A stretch of DNA of 31,277 nucleotides, taken from the NCBI GenBank assembly GCA_900542675.1, contig UQOT01000015.1:1-31277 (forward strand), given 5' to 3'. Below are positions 7,128-14,497 of the stretch, piece after piece; within the stretch, counting starts at the first letter, position 1; every line of letters starts with the position of its first letter. The translations under genes and the position numbers were made by a program. The DNA is from an uncultured Eubacteriales bacterium. Lineage in GTDB: Bacteria > Bacillota > Clostridia > Monoglobales > Monoglobaceae. The notes under the pieces are model-generated. The model searched no databases. It saw nothing but the letters and a program-made list of their open reading frames with translations, and was not told the origin of the DNA.

Positions 7128-8949
7128 CAACGGTAACTGATTTTGCGAGGTTTCGCGGTTTGTCGATGTCGAGGCCTTTGAGCGATGCTACATAGTATGA
7201 GAATAATTGAAGCGGAACCACAACCTCGCTCGGGAGTACAAGCTCGTCGCATTTGGGTACGTAGATTACAAAATTCGCTTCTTTCTCAATCTCGGTGTGG
7301 CCTTCTTCGGCAATTGCGATTACAACCGCGCCTCTTGCCTTGACTTCTTTGATATTGCTGAGCATTTTATCAAACAGGCTCCTTACCGTGCAGAGTGCAA
7401 CAACAACCGTGCCTTCTTCGATAAGTGCGATTGTGCCGTGCTTGAGTTCGCCCGCCGCGTATGCTTCGGAGTGGATATACGAAATTTCTTTGAGTTTAAG
7501 CGAGCCTTCCAGAGCAACTGCATAATCGAGCGTTCTGCCAAGGAAGAATACGCTCTTGCTGCTGAAATACTTCGATGCGATATATTGTATATCTGCTTCG
7601 TTCTCAAGAATTTTTTCGATATTTTCGGGCAAAGTCTCAAGTGCGCGTATATAACGCGACAAAACCTCGGGCGTCAGCATTCCGAGCTCCTGAGCCATAT
7701 AGATTGACATAAGGTAGATCGCGGTAAGCTGCGTGCTGTAAGCCTTTGTGGTTGCGACCGCAATTTCGGGGCCCGCCCAAGTGTAGAGGACGTCGTCCGC
7801 CTCGCGCGCGATACAGCTGCCGACTGCGTTTACTATTGCAAACGTCCTTGCGCCGAGCTTTTTCGCCTCGCGCATTGCCGCAATTGTGTCGGCGGTCTCA
7901 CCGGACTGTGATATAAGCACGACGAGAGTTTTTTCATCAACAATCGGATTGCAGTACCTGAACTCCGATGCGACGATTACCTCAACCGGTTTTCTGACCA
8001 TCTGCTCTATTATATACTTGCCGACAACACCGACGTGGTATGCGCTTCCACAGGCTACAATATAAATCTTGTTTATATCGCGGATATAGTCGGCGGTCAG
8101 CGAGATGTCGTCCAAAACGACTCTGCCGTCTTTAATTCTGGGGCTTACCGTTTCTGCAATCGCACGCGGCTGCTCCATAATCTCTTTAAACATAAAGTGC
8201 TCATATCCGCCTTTTTCAGCCGCAGAGATATCCCAGTCTACCGTGAACGGTTCTTTGGTGATTTCCTCGCGGTCGGTGCTGAATACCTTGACCTCGTCCT
8301 TGTTTAATACGACAATTTCGTTATTCTCAAGGAAGTAAACGTTTCTCGTATGCTTTAATATAGCCGGGATGTCTGACGCGATGAAGTTTTCGTTCTCACC
8401 GAGTCCGACGATAAGCGGGCTTTCCTTTCTGACCGCGATGAACGAGTCGGGATTGTCGGCGCACAAAACTCCGAGAGCATACGAGCCGTCAACCTTGCCG
8501 ATAACCTTAATCATTGTGTCTATAATATCACCGTTATAATAATGCTCAAACAGATGGGCAATAACCTCCGTGTCGGTTTCGGAGATGAACTCAAAGCCCT
8601 TTTTAATTAGATATTCACGCAGCTTTAGGTAGTTTTCTATAATTCCGTTATGTACAACGGCAAACCTGCCGCTCTTACTCAGGTGCGGATGCGAGTTCGT
8701 GTCCGATGGCTCGCCGTGCGTAGCCCAGCGGGTGTGACCTATGCCTATTGTGCCTTTTATTGCGCTGCCGCCGTCGATTAAATCGCTCAGCATTTGAAGG
8801 CGGCCCTTCTTTTTCTTGACCTCGATGCCGTTTTCCGTCATAACGGCAACACCGGCTGAGTCGTAGCCTCTGTATTCCAGCTTAGACAGTCCGTCGAGTA
8901 AAATCGGAGCTGCCTGATTTGTGCCGACATATCCAACTATTCCACACAT
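7123..8949 (-). CDS. glmS: Glutamine--fructose-6-phosphate aminotransferase GlmS
   Basis: GlmS makes glucosamine-6-phosphate from fructose-6-phosphate and glutamine, the entry step to UDP-GlcNAc for cell wall and glycans. The 608-residue protein starts MCGIVGYVG, where Cys2 becomes the N-terminal nucleophile of the glutaminase domain. YRGYDSAGVAV, GHTRWATHG and HNGIIENY follow. Two SIS isomerase domains are seen with SQSGETADT near residue 350 and LGRTLDYAVALEGSLKLKE near 470. The C-terminus DKPRNLAKSVTVE is canonical. A GGAGGT site precedes the ATG. It lies 49 bases downstream of the GT2 gene on the same strand, too close for a glmS ribozyme leader. Confidence 0.98.
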   Translation of the reverse strand: MCGIVGYVGTNQAAPILLDGLSKLEYRGYDSAGVAVMTENGIEVKKKKGRLQMLSDLIDGGSAIKGTIGIGHTRWATHGEPSDTNSHPHLSKSGRFAVVHNGIIENYLKLREYLIKKGFEFISETDTEVIAHLFEHYYNGDIIDTMIKVIGKVDGSYALGVLCADNPDSFIAVRKESPLIVGLGENENFIASDIPAILKHTRNVYFLENNEIVVLNKDEVKVFSTDREEITKEPFTVDWDISAAEKGGYEHFMFKEIMEQPRAIAETVSPRIKDGRVVLDDISLTADYIRDINKIYIVACGSAYHVGVVGKYIIEQMVRKPVEVIVASEFRYCNPIVDEKTLVVLISQSGETADTIAAMREAKKLGARTFAIVNAVGSCIAREADDVLYTWAGPEIAVATTKAYSTQLTAIYLMSIYMAQELGMLTPEVLSRYIRALETLPENIEKILENEADIQYIASKYFSSKSVFFLGRTLDYAVALEGSLKLKEISYIHSEAYAAGELKHGTIALIEEGTVVVALCTVRSLFDKMLSNIKEVKARGAVVIAIAEEGHTEIEKEANFVIYVPKCDELVLPSEVVVPLQLFSYYVASLKGLDIDKPRNLAKSVTVE

Positions 8950-8998
8950 AATTTTTACCTCCGGTATAAATCAAAAATTACTGAGCGCACAGCAGAAA

Positions 8999-10219
8999 TC
9001 AGCCTGTGTGCTCGGTATGATACCATTCTTTTTTGTTGCGCCTTATTATCCCGAATATTCCTATAGGTATCCAGGTGACTATATATACTATAAAACCGAA
9101 CAGCCCCAGTACGGTGTGCCCGGTTAAATCCTTATCAATTACAAAGCCTGCAAAAGCACATAACGCGCCGAGCAGTAAATATATATTGAGCGCAGCGTAT
9201 GTCACGGGATTAACCCAAAATCTGCAAAGCATAATGTCGTAGCCGTGCATAATCGAAAGCCCCGAAAATACGCTCAGTACAAGCAGCGCCGCATATGTAA
9301 ACGGGCCGAGAAAGTCGCCGTATAAGCTTAGCCACAGCGTAAGCTTGCCGCGTTTTAAAAGCGTTTTGCCGTAATTACCCTGAACATTTACGATGCCCTG
9401 CGCCCAGCGCAGCCGCTGCATAACCGATGTTTTAAAGCCCGACGGCTTTTCGTCATACACAATCGCCTTTGATGCAAAGCCGGGCTTTATGCCGATGAGA
9501 CAAAGCTCCATCGTGTATTCAAGGTCCTCGGCAATTGAGCTGCAATTCCACGGACACTCGCTGAGCACCGCTGTGTCAACCGCAAATCCTGTGCCCGACA
9601 GCTTGCAGCCGATACCTAAGTTGTGGCTTCCCATCTTGCCGAAGCGGGTTTCAAGCCTGTTCCAAAATGAGTACGCCGCGGTCAGCCAGTTGTCGTGCGG
9701 GTTTTTCGCCTCAACACGGCACTGAACCGCACCGTATCCACAGTTTAGCATATCGTTCATTTTTGATATGCAGTCGGGCTTTAAGACGTTGTCCGCATCA
9801 AATACCGCGATGCAGTCGTATGCTTTATCAATGCCGCCGTAAATCGCTTGAATATGCTCTATTGCAAAGCGTATTGCTTCCGCCTTGCCGCGGCTTTTCC
9901 CGCGCGGGGAAATTACTTTCGCGCCGTGCGCCGCAGCAATCTCCGCCGTGTTGTCGGTGCAGTTGTCCGCTGCTACGAAGATATCAAGCAGCCCGCCCGG
10001 ATAATCCTGCGCTTTAAGGCTTTTTAGCAGCTGCGATATAACAGCGCCTTCATTGTGCGCCGGTATAATTACCGCAAAACGCCTCGGCGGTTTATCTACG
10101 CTCGGTATGTCGGGCTTTCTGACAAACGCGAAAACGCCCGATAGGACGTAATACATACCAACAAAAAAGAGGATAAGCTCAAGGAAATCGATAATGATTT
10201 CACAAACAGCTGCCGGCAT
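8999..10219 (-). CDS. Membrane glycosyltransferase, GT2 family
   Basis: This is a processive-type GT2 enzyme, which typically uses a UDP-sugar at the cytoplasmic face to build or extend a surface glycan. The 406-residue protein has an N-terminal membrane helix (LELILFFVGMYYVLSGVFAFV) and the GT-A domain with VIIPAHNEGAVI near 45-60. It has the DxD motif FDADN near 140, the acidic AEDLEYT near 232, and the Q(R/Q)xRW motif QRLRWAQG near 270. Three to four C-terminal membrane helices follow. The layout resembles N-acetylglucosaminyltransferase and IcaA-like enzymes, but the sugar is not certain. I chose the ATG at 10219, 6 bases after an AGGGGTGAG region, over a GTG at 10228 that sits on it. It is cotranscribed with glmS. 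Confidence 0.9.
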   Translation of the reverse strand: MPAAVCEIIIDFLELILFFVGMYYVLSGVFAFVRKPDIPSVDKPPRRFAVIIPAHNEGAVISQLLKSLKAQDYPGGLLDIFVAADNCTDNTAEIAAAHGAKVISPRGKSRGKAEAIRFAIEHIQAIYGGIDKAYDCIAVFDADNVLKPDCISKMNDMLNCGYGAVQCRVEAKNPHDNWLTAAYSFWNRLETRFGKMGSHNLGIGCKLSGTGFAVDTAVLSECPWNCSSIAEDLEYTMELCLIGIKPGFASKAIVYDEKPSGFKTSVMQRLRWAQGIVNVQGNYGKTLLKRGKLTLWLSLYGDFLGPFTYAALLVLSVFSGLSIMHGYDIMLCRFWVNPVTYAALNIYLLLGALCAFAGFVIDKDLTGHTVLGLFGFIVYIVTWIPIGIFGIIRRNKKEWYHTEHTG

Positions 10220-10248
10220 ATGCCTCACCCCTTTTATATATAATACGC

Positions 10249-10277
10249 ATTATATAACAACATAGACTAAATATCAA
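10249..10277 (-). promoter_or_regulatory. Predicted sigma-A promoter of the GT2-glmS operon
   Basis: On the minus strand TTGATA (10277-10272) and a perfect TATAAT (10254-10249) are exactly 17 bases apart, followed by a leader of about 20-25 bases before the ATG. This is one of the best promoters in the window. Confidence 0.8.
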
Positions 10278-10334
10278 GAGTTATAATATTAAATTTTTCT
10301 AACAATTATAACCTGAAATATAAATAAACAATTT

Positions 10335-10484
10335 CAGCGTGTCAAAAAGGCTTGAATATAGCATAATTGTATGTAGGGAGCGTTGATGCGCGTATTCAAA
10401 TGAAAGGCATTGCATACTATAGCGTAAATTCATTAATGCTTGCCGCCGCACACAAAGTGTGCGGCCACGCTCGGCGCTCCGTGC
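10335..10484 (+). repeat. Interspersed repeat module A, copy 1, with leading segment
   Basis: The core at 10373-10484 matches the copies at 21440-21552 (inverted) and 28141-28252 over most of its length by eye. Shared blocks are the end GGGAGCG, then TATTCAnATGAAAGgCATTGCATA, CTTGCCG and GGCCACnnTnGGCGCTCC. The ends are inverted relative to each other. Inside is a perfect 9-base-pair hairpin, GCCGCACAC-AAA-GTGTGCGGC (10445-10465). The segment CAGCGTGTCAAAAAGG at 10335 is shared with the copy behind ispF at 13839. No open frame of note; a non-autonomous repeat. Confidence 0.8.
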
Positions 10485-10564
10485 TAAAACAATGGGCGGC
10501 AAACACTCATTATATGTTGCAAACCGTTAATTGGTCACGGAACGCCGGGGACGTCGTTCCATAC
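10485..10564 (-). repeat. Interspersed repeat module B, copy 1
   Basis: Read on the minus strand this begins ATGGAACGACG, then CGGCGTTCCGTG and AATTAACGGTTTGC, and matches the stretch at 28059-28140 on the plus strand. It abuts module A, sharing the CGGAGCGCCGAG-type junction. In this copy it follows module A; in the 28 kb copy it precedes module A, so the modules combine in more than one order. Confidence 0.75.
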
Positions 10565-10616
10565 ATACAATATATACTTTTTGTTACGCATAATTTATAG
10601 AAAAGCAAAAAATCCA

Positions 10617-10646
10617 TTGGACAAAATTTTGAATTTGTGGTATTAT
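10617..10646 (+). promoter_or_regulatory. Predicted promoter of the radA operon
   Basis: TTGGAC (10617-10622) and TATTAT (10641-10646) with an 18-base spacer lie about 35 bases upstream of the radA ATG. They sit just downstream of the repeat modules. Confidence 0.6.
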
Positions 10647-10681
10647 ATAGGTATTGAATAAAGAAAAAGCAGGGAGCATTT

Positions 10682-12073
10682 ATGAAGACTAAGACGGTAT
10701 TTGTGTGCGGGGAATGCGGGAATGAGTTCCCAAAGTGGATGGGACGCTGTACGGCGTGCGGCGCGTGGAATTCTCTTGTTGAGGAAGAGGTTATCACGGG
10801 CAAGCAGACGCAGTCGCCGAAGAGCGGGCTTAAGTCGCGCGCGGTTCATTCGCTTGAGAATATGAGCGACAGCGCTGTGCCGACTGTGCTGCGTGATATT
10901 TCCACAACCAACGAAATCCGCATAAGTACCGGTCTGGGCGAGTTTGACAGGGTTTTGGGAGGCGGAATAGTCGCAGGCTCTCTTATACTGCTCGGCGGTG
11001 ACCCCGGTATAGGTAAGTCTACAATATTGCTCCAGATTTGCCAGCATATAGGTAAAACAAAAAAGATTTTGTATGTCTCGGGCGAGGAGTCGCTCAGACA
11101 GATTAAGCTTAGAGCGGATAGGCTCGGCGTTGATACAGATAACCTTAAAATCTATTCAGAGACGAATACCGAAAACATAATTTATAAGATATCTGATGAA
11201 AAGCCCGATTTGCTTATTGTGGATTCGGTTCAAACGATGTTTAATCCGAACCTAAACTCCGCGCCCGGCAGTGTTGCTCAAATCCGTGACGTGGCGGCGA
11301 TGCTTATGAGGGTGGCTAAGACGTATTCAATTGCGACATTCTTAGTCGGTCACGTAACAAAGGAAGGCTCGATTGCAGGTCCGAAGGTACTTGAGCATAT
11401 AGTTGATTCCGTTTTGTACTTTGAGGGCGAACAACACCGTGCGTACAGAATTATCCGCGCGATAAAGAACAGGTTCGGTTCCACAAATGAGATAGGTGTG
11501 TTTGAGATGGGCAGCTACGGACTGACCGAGATTAAAAATCCTTCGTTGGCTATGCTGTCGGGCAGACCGGTGGGCGTGCCCGGCTCGTGCATTGTCTGCA
11601 CAATGGAGGGTACGCGTCCGGTGCTTGCGGAAATTCAGGCTCTTGCGACGCCGACCGCGTTCGGAAACCCGAGGCGAATGGCGACGGGCGTTGATTTTAA
11701 CCGTTCGCTGATGCTTCTTGCCATACTTGAAAAGCGTGCAGGGCTTCATATATCGTCATATGACACATATATAAACGTGGTCGGCGGACTTAGAATGGTT
11801 GAGCCGGCAATTGACCTCGGAGTTATCCTTGCGGTGGCTTCGGGATTTAAGAATAATCCGATTGACGAGAGCGTTGTGGCAGTCGGCGAGGTTGGACTGA
11901 CCGGCGAGATACGCTCGTGCAGTTTTCTTGAAAACCGCATAGCGGAGGCGGAGAAACTTGGATTTAAGAAATTCATAGTTCCCCGTGCAAGCCTTAAAGG
12001 GCTCAAAAAGTTTAAAGATATCGAGGTGTGTCAATACTCAAATATATACTCGGTTTTGCAGGATTTGTTTTAA
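10682..12073 (+). CDS. radA: DNA repair protein RadA
   Basis: RadA is a RecA-like ATPase that drives branch migration of recombination intermediates. The 463 residues hold an N-terminal zinc finger (C9xxC12 and C23xxC26), then Walker A GGDPGIGKST near 105-114, and Walker B LLIVDSVQT near 180. The RadA-specific KNRFG motif is at residues 262-266, and a C-terminal Lon-protease-like domain includes GVDFNRSLMLLAILEKR. Length is normal. AGGGAG lies 5 bases before the ATG. It is followed by carD, ispD and ispF in an apparent operon. In many Firmicutes the c-di-AMP synthase gene disA follows radA; it is not here. Confidence 0.97.
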   Translation: MKTKTVFVCGECGNEFPKWMGRCTACGAWNSLVEEEVITGKQTQSPKSGLKSRAVHSLENMSDSAVPTVLRDISTTNEIRISTGLGEFDRVLGGGIVAGSLILLGGDPGIGKSTILLQICQHIGKTKKILYVSGEESLRQIKLRADRLGVDTDNLKIYSETNTENIIYKISDEKPDLLIVDSVQTMFNPNLNSAPGSVAQIRDVAAMLMRVAKTYSIATFLVGHVTKEGSIAGPKVLEHIVDSVLYFEGEQHRAYRIIRAIKNRFGSTNEIGVFEMGSYGLTEIKNPSLAMLSGRPVGVPGSCIVCTMEGTRPVLAEIQALATPTAFGNPRRMATGVDFNRSLMLLAILEKRAGLHISSYDTYINVVGGLRMVEPAIDLGVILAVASGFKNNPIDESVVAVGEVGLTGEIRSCSFLENRIAEAEKLGFKKFIVPRASLKGLKKFKDIEVCQYSNIYSVLQDLF

Positions 12074-12123
12074 ACGGAATTCAGGGAAACGTAAACGTTT
12101 TTTGGAAGGAGGAGCAATTATAT

Positions 12124-12600
12124 ATGTTTAAGGTCGGAGATAAGGTCGCATATCCTATGCACGGCGCGGCTGTGATAAAGGGTGTTGAAGAGGAGACCGA
12201 ACACGGGGAGGAACACAGATATTTTGTGCTTGAACCGTGCGTCGGACATATAAAAATTAAGGTTCCGGTCAGCAGAATTGATAAGCTGGGCGTTCGTTAT
12301 ATTGTGTCCGAGGACGAGGCGGACGAGGTTATAAACGGCTTCGTCTCGTGCGATTTGTCTGAGGAGGAGAATTGGAACAAGCGTTACCGCGATAATCTTG
12401 AGACGCTAAAGAGCGGCAATCTTTACGAAATCGCAAAAATAACAAAGTCGCTTATATTGCGTGACAGGAAAAAGAGCTTGTCCAACGCGGAGCGCAAGAT
12501 GCTCACGAACGCAAAAACCGTGCTTATTTCAGAGCTTGTTATGTCAAAGCATTCAACATACGACGCTATTGAAACAATGCTTATGGATAAGATATCGTAA
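12124..12600 (+). CDS. CarD/CdnL-family RNA polymerase-binding regulator
   Basis: CarD-type proteins bind the RNA polymerase beta subunit through a Tudor-like N-terminal domain and stabilise open complexes, notably at rRNA promoters. The N-terminus MFKVGDKVAYPMHGAAVIKG, and the GHIKIKVPVSRIDKLGVRYI segment near residue 57, are characteristic. The C-terminal helical half includes LKSGNLYEIAKITKSLILRD and LSNAERKML, as expected. I use the ATG at 12124 behind AAGGAGG (12106-12112). A longer frame from 12028 would overlap radA and add an unrelated N-terminus. At 158 residues the length is typical. Its place between radA and ispD is seen in other Clostridia. Confidence 0.93.
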   Translation: MFKVGDKVAYPMHGAAVIKGVEEETEHGEEHRYFVLEPCVGHIKIKVPVSRIDKLGVRYIVSEDEADEVINGFVSCDLSEEENWNKRYRDNLETLKSGNLYEIAKITKSLILRDRKKSLSNAERKMLTNAKTVLISELVMSKHSTYDAIETMLMDKIS

Positions 12601-12623
12601 CGCAGAGATTACGGAGGATTTTT

Positions 12624-13337
12624 ATGAACGCTGCGATAATAGTTGCCGGCGGAAACGGCACAAGAATGAACAGGGACTTAAATCAAAATATCAGCAAGCA
12701 ATTCATATGCCTTGGCGGCGTGCCGGTTTTAATCCGCACGCTGCGTGTGTTTTCGTGTGTTTCCGAAATTGACGGTATAGTCGTTGTCACCCGCAGATGC
12801 GATATTGACAGGGTGAATGAACTGATTGATGAGTTTTCAATAGGCAAGGTTAACTATGTTACAGAGGGCGGCGCGACAAGGCAGGAGTCGGTTTTCTGCG
12901 GTATAAGTGCGGCGTTTGAGCGGTTTAGTGGTATAAGAAAAATACTAATTCACGACGGTGCGCGTCCGTTTGTGACAGAAAGCTGCGTTCGCGGCGTGCT
13001 TGACGCGCTCAATACATTTAAGGCTGCCGCGGCGGGCGTTGAGGTTATAGATACGATTAAGCAGATTGATGCCTATGGAACGATAAAAAACACGGTTGAC
13101 CGCGACAGCTTGATTGCGATACAGACGCCGCAGGGATTTGATGCGGAGCTTATATTTAATGTACATAAAAAAGCAAGAGATTACGGCATAAACGCCACGG
13201 ACGACTGTGCCCTTGTTGAGGTTTTGACCGATGAGAAAATCAAGGTGACGCCCGGGAGCTATAACAATATAAAAATTACAACCCCCGAGGACATACCGCG
13301 CGGCGAAAGCATACTCGAATTTGGTTTGATTGATTGA
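12624..13337 (+). CDS. ispD: 2-C-methyl-D-erythritol 4-phosphate cytidylyltransferase IspD
   Basis: IspD couples CTP to MEP in the non-mevalonate isoprenoid pathway. The 237-residue protein has the nucleotide-binding loop IIVAGGNGTRM near residue 5, the catalytic Lys in SKQF near 26, and IHDGARPFV near 110. The C-terminal NIKITTPEDI segment is present. The first loop is AGG-NGTRMN with about seven extra residues before KQF, somewhat longer than the usual AAGxGxRMG-KQ spacing but intact at the key positions. GGAGG precedes the ATG. Paired with ispF, 18 bases downstream, which acts two steps later. Confidence 0.95.
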   Translation: MNAAIIVAGGNGTRMNRDLNQNISKQFICLGGVPVLIRTLRVFSCVSEIDGIVVVTRRCDIDRVNELIDEFSIGKVNYVTEGGATRQESVFCGISAAFERFSGIRKILIHDGARPFVTESCVRGVLDALNTFKAAAAGVEVIDTIKQIDAYGTIKNTVDRDSLIAIQTPQGFDAELIFNVHKKARDYGINATDDCALVEVLTDEKIKVTPGSYNNIKITTPEDIPRGESILEFGLID

Positions 13338-13355
13338 GAGTGAGAGGATAGTTTT

Positions 13356-13838
13356 ATGGAGTACAGAAACGGAATAGGCTATGACGTACACGTTCTGGCG
13401 GAGGGTCGTAAATTAATTCTCGGCGGTGTTGAAATCACACACGACAAGGGTCTGCTCGGACACAGCGATGCAGATGTGCTCGTTCACGCTGTGATGGACG
13501 CACTTTTGGGTGCGGCGGCTCTCGGCGATATAGGCAAACACTTCCCCGATACCGATGAAGAATTCAGCGGTGCGGATAGTATTATGCTGCTTCGCCGCGT
13601 CGGTGCGCTGCTTAAAGCTAACGGCTATAATATAGTAAATATTGATGCAACAGTCATAGCCCAAGCGCCGAAGATTGCACCGTATATAGATAGAATGCGT
13701 GAGCGCATATCAGACGCGCTTAATATCAATATAAACCGTGTCAGCGTTAAAGCTACAACCACCGAACATTTAGGCTTTGAGGGCAGGAAGGAAGGCATAT
13801 CCGCACAAGCTGTCTGCAGCATAGCGTCAGAAGATTAA
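13356..13838 (+). CDS. ispF: 2-C-methyl-D-erythritol 2,4-cyclodiphosphate synthase IspF
   Basis: IspF closes CDP-ME 2-phosphate into MEcPP, releasing CMP. All hallmark residues are visible in 160 residues: the DxH zinc ligands in GIGYDVHVLAEGR near residue 8-12, and GHSDADVLVHAVMDALLGA near 35-52 with the third His. FPDTDEEFSGADS near 63-75 and the C-terminal KATTTEHLGFEGRKEGI complete the set. Length is standard. It ends the radA operon; a repeat element begins on the very next base after the stop. Confidence 0.97.
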   Translation: MEYRNGIGYDVHVLAEGRKLILGGVEITHDKGLLGHSDADVLVHAVMDALLGAAALGDIGKHFPDTDEEFSGADSIMLLRRVGALLKANGYNIVNIDATVIAQAPKIAPYIDRMRERISDALNININRVSVKATTTEHLGFEGRKEGISAQAVCSIASED

Positions 13839-13916
13839 CAGCGTGTCGAAAAAGTTTGGATTTAGCAATACATTTTATTTGTATACGCTCATCGCGACGC
13901 TCCCTACGAACTTTTT
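13839..13916 (-). repeat. Partial module A repeat directly behind ispF
   Basis: Starting at the base after the ispF stop, CAGCGTGTCGAAAAAG repeats the segment at 10335. On the minus strand 13907-13865 reads GTAGGGAGCGTCG, then ATGAGCGTATACAAAT and GTATTGC, matching the left half of module A. The outer AAAAAGTT (13849-13856) and AACTTTTT (13909-13916) are inverted, so the transcript could fold into a long hairpin ending in U residues and end the operon. The right half of module A is missing. Confidence 0.6.
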
Positions 13917-14031
13917 TGCGCTTAAATTTCTTGCAAAATATATATTTTGCGATACACTGAAAAAGATAAATGAAAAATTACTGCCCTTGCTAAAAAATGC
14001 ATAATATTCCAAGAAAAACTAAAGAATTTGA

Positions 14032-14071
14032 ATATAATTCCAAATAATCGCATATAATCCTAAATAATCAC
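14032..14071 (+). repeat. Two tandem 20-base AT-rich repeats upstream of the groESL promoter
   Basis: ATATAATTCCAAATAATCGC and ATATAATCCTAAATAATCAC stand head to tail, 17 of 20 positions alike, ending 2 bases before the -35 box. A 20-base period keeps both on the same helix face. They could be an UP-like element or activator site. The rest of the 13917-14031 gap is AT-rich with no frame of note. Confidence 0.5.
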
Positions 14072-14073
14072 GG

Positions 14074-14102
14074 TTGATTTATGTGGTGTAAAGGGCTAAA
14101 AT
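14074..14102 (+). promoter_or_regulatory. groES: Predicted sigma-A promoter of groESL
   Basis: TTGATT (14074-14079) and TAAAAT (14097-14102) are 17 bases apart. The CIRCE operator starts 4 bases after the -10 box, so it covers the expected transcription start, the classical arrangement for HrcA control. Confidence 0.8.
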
Positions 14103-14106
14103 AGCG

Positions 14107-14133
14107 TTAGCACTCAAGAAAAGGGAGTGCTAA
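14107..14133. promoter_or_regulatory. CIRCE operator (HrcA binding site)
   Basis: TTAGCACTC (14107-14115), nine bases, then GAGTGCTAA (14125-14133): a perfect match to the CIRCE consensus. HrcA binding here represses groESL and is relieved when GroEL is titrated by unfolded protein. hrcA itself is not in the window. Confidence 0.98.
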
Positions 14134-14173
14134 CAAACAGAATTTCGATAATAATTTTAAGGAGGCATATAAA

Positions 14174-14458
14174 ATGACGATTAAACCATTAGGAGACAGA
14201 GTTGTTACAAAGATGGCGGAAGCGGAGGAGACGACGCAGAGCGGTATTATTCTTGCTGGTTCAGCTAAAGAAAAACCGCAGTTTGCCGAGGTTATCGCGG
14301 TCGGCCCCGGAGGCACGGTTGACGGCAAGGAAGTTAAGATGGAGCTTAAGGCGGGCGACAAGGTTATTATGAGCAAGTACGCAGGCACTGAGGTTAAGCT
14401 CGACGGCGAGGAGTATGTTATCATCAGTCAGAAGGACGTTCTGGCAGTTGTTGAATAA
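14174..14458 (+). CDS. groES: Co-chaperonin GroES
   Basis: GroES is the heptameric lid that caps GroEL and encloses the folding substrate. The 94-residue protein starts MTIKPLGDRVVTKMAEAEETTQSGIIL. The mobile loop (around residues 17-33) and KPQFAEVIAVGPG near 36-48 are standard, as is the C-terminal EYVIISQKDVLAVVE. Strong AAGGAGG site before the ATG. It is expressed from the CIRCE-controlled promoter and is followed at 39 bases by groEL. Confidence 0.99.
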   Translation: MTIKPLGDRVVTKMAEAEETTQSGIILAGSAKEKPQFAEVIAVGPGGTVDGKEVKMELKAGDKVIMSKYAGTEVKLDGEEYVIISQKDVLAVVE

Positions 14459-14497
14459 TTCAGTCTCAAAACTCAGAATTTCAGGAGGTAATTAATT

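Noticed and set aside
7207..7707. Plus-strand frame of 166 codons inside glmS
   Set aside because: Antisense shadow of a certain gene; no ribosome site, and the translation is rich in Cys, Phe and Asn with no recognisable domain.
8950..8998. glmS ribozyme leader
   Set aside because: Only 49 bases separate the GT2 stop from glmS and they hold just a ribosome site; the ribozyme needs well over 100 bases.
10441..10465. CRISPR or terminator interpretation of the repeat hairpin
   Set aside because: Copies are dispersed, not regularly spaced with spacers, and the hairpin has no U-tract after it.
10373..10602. Short frames inside the repeat region as genes
   Set aside because: They coincide with repeat modules found in other gaps in both orientations, lack ribosome sites and have no domain features.
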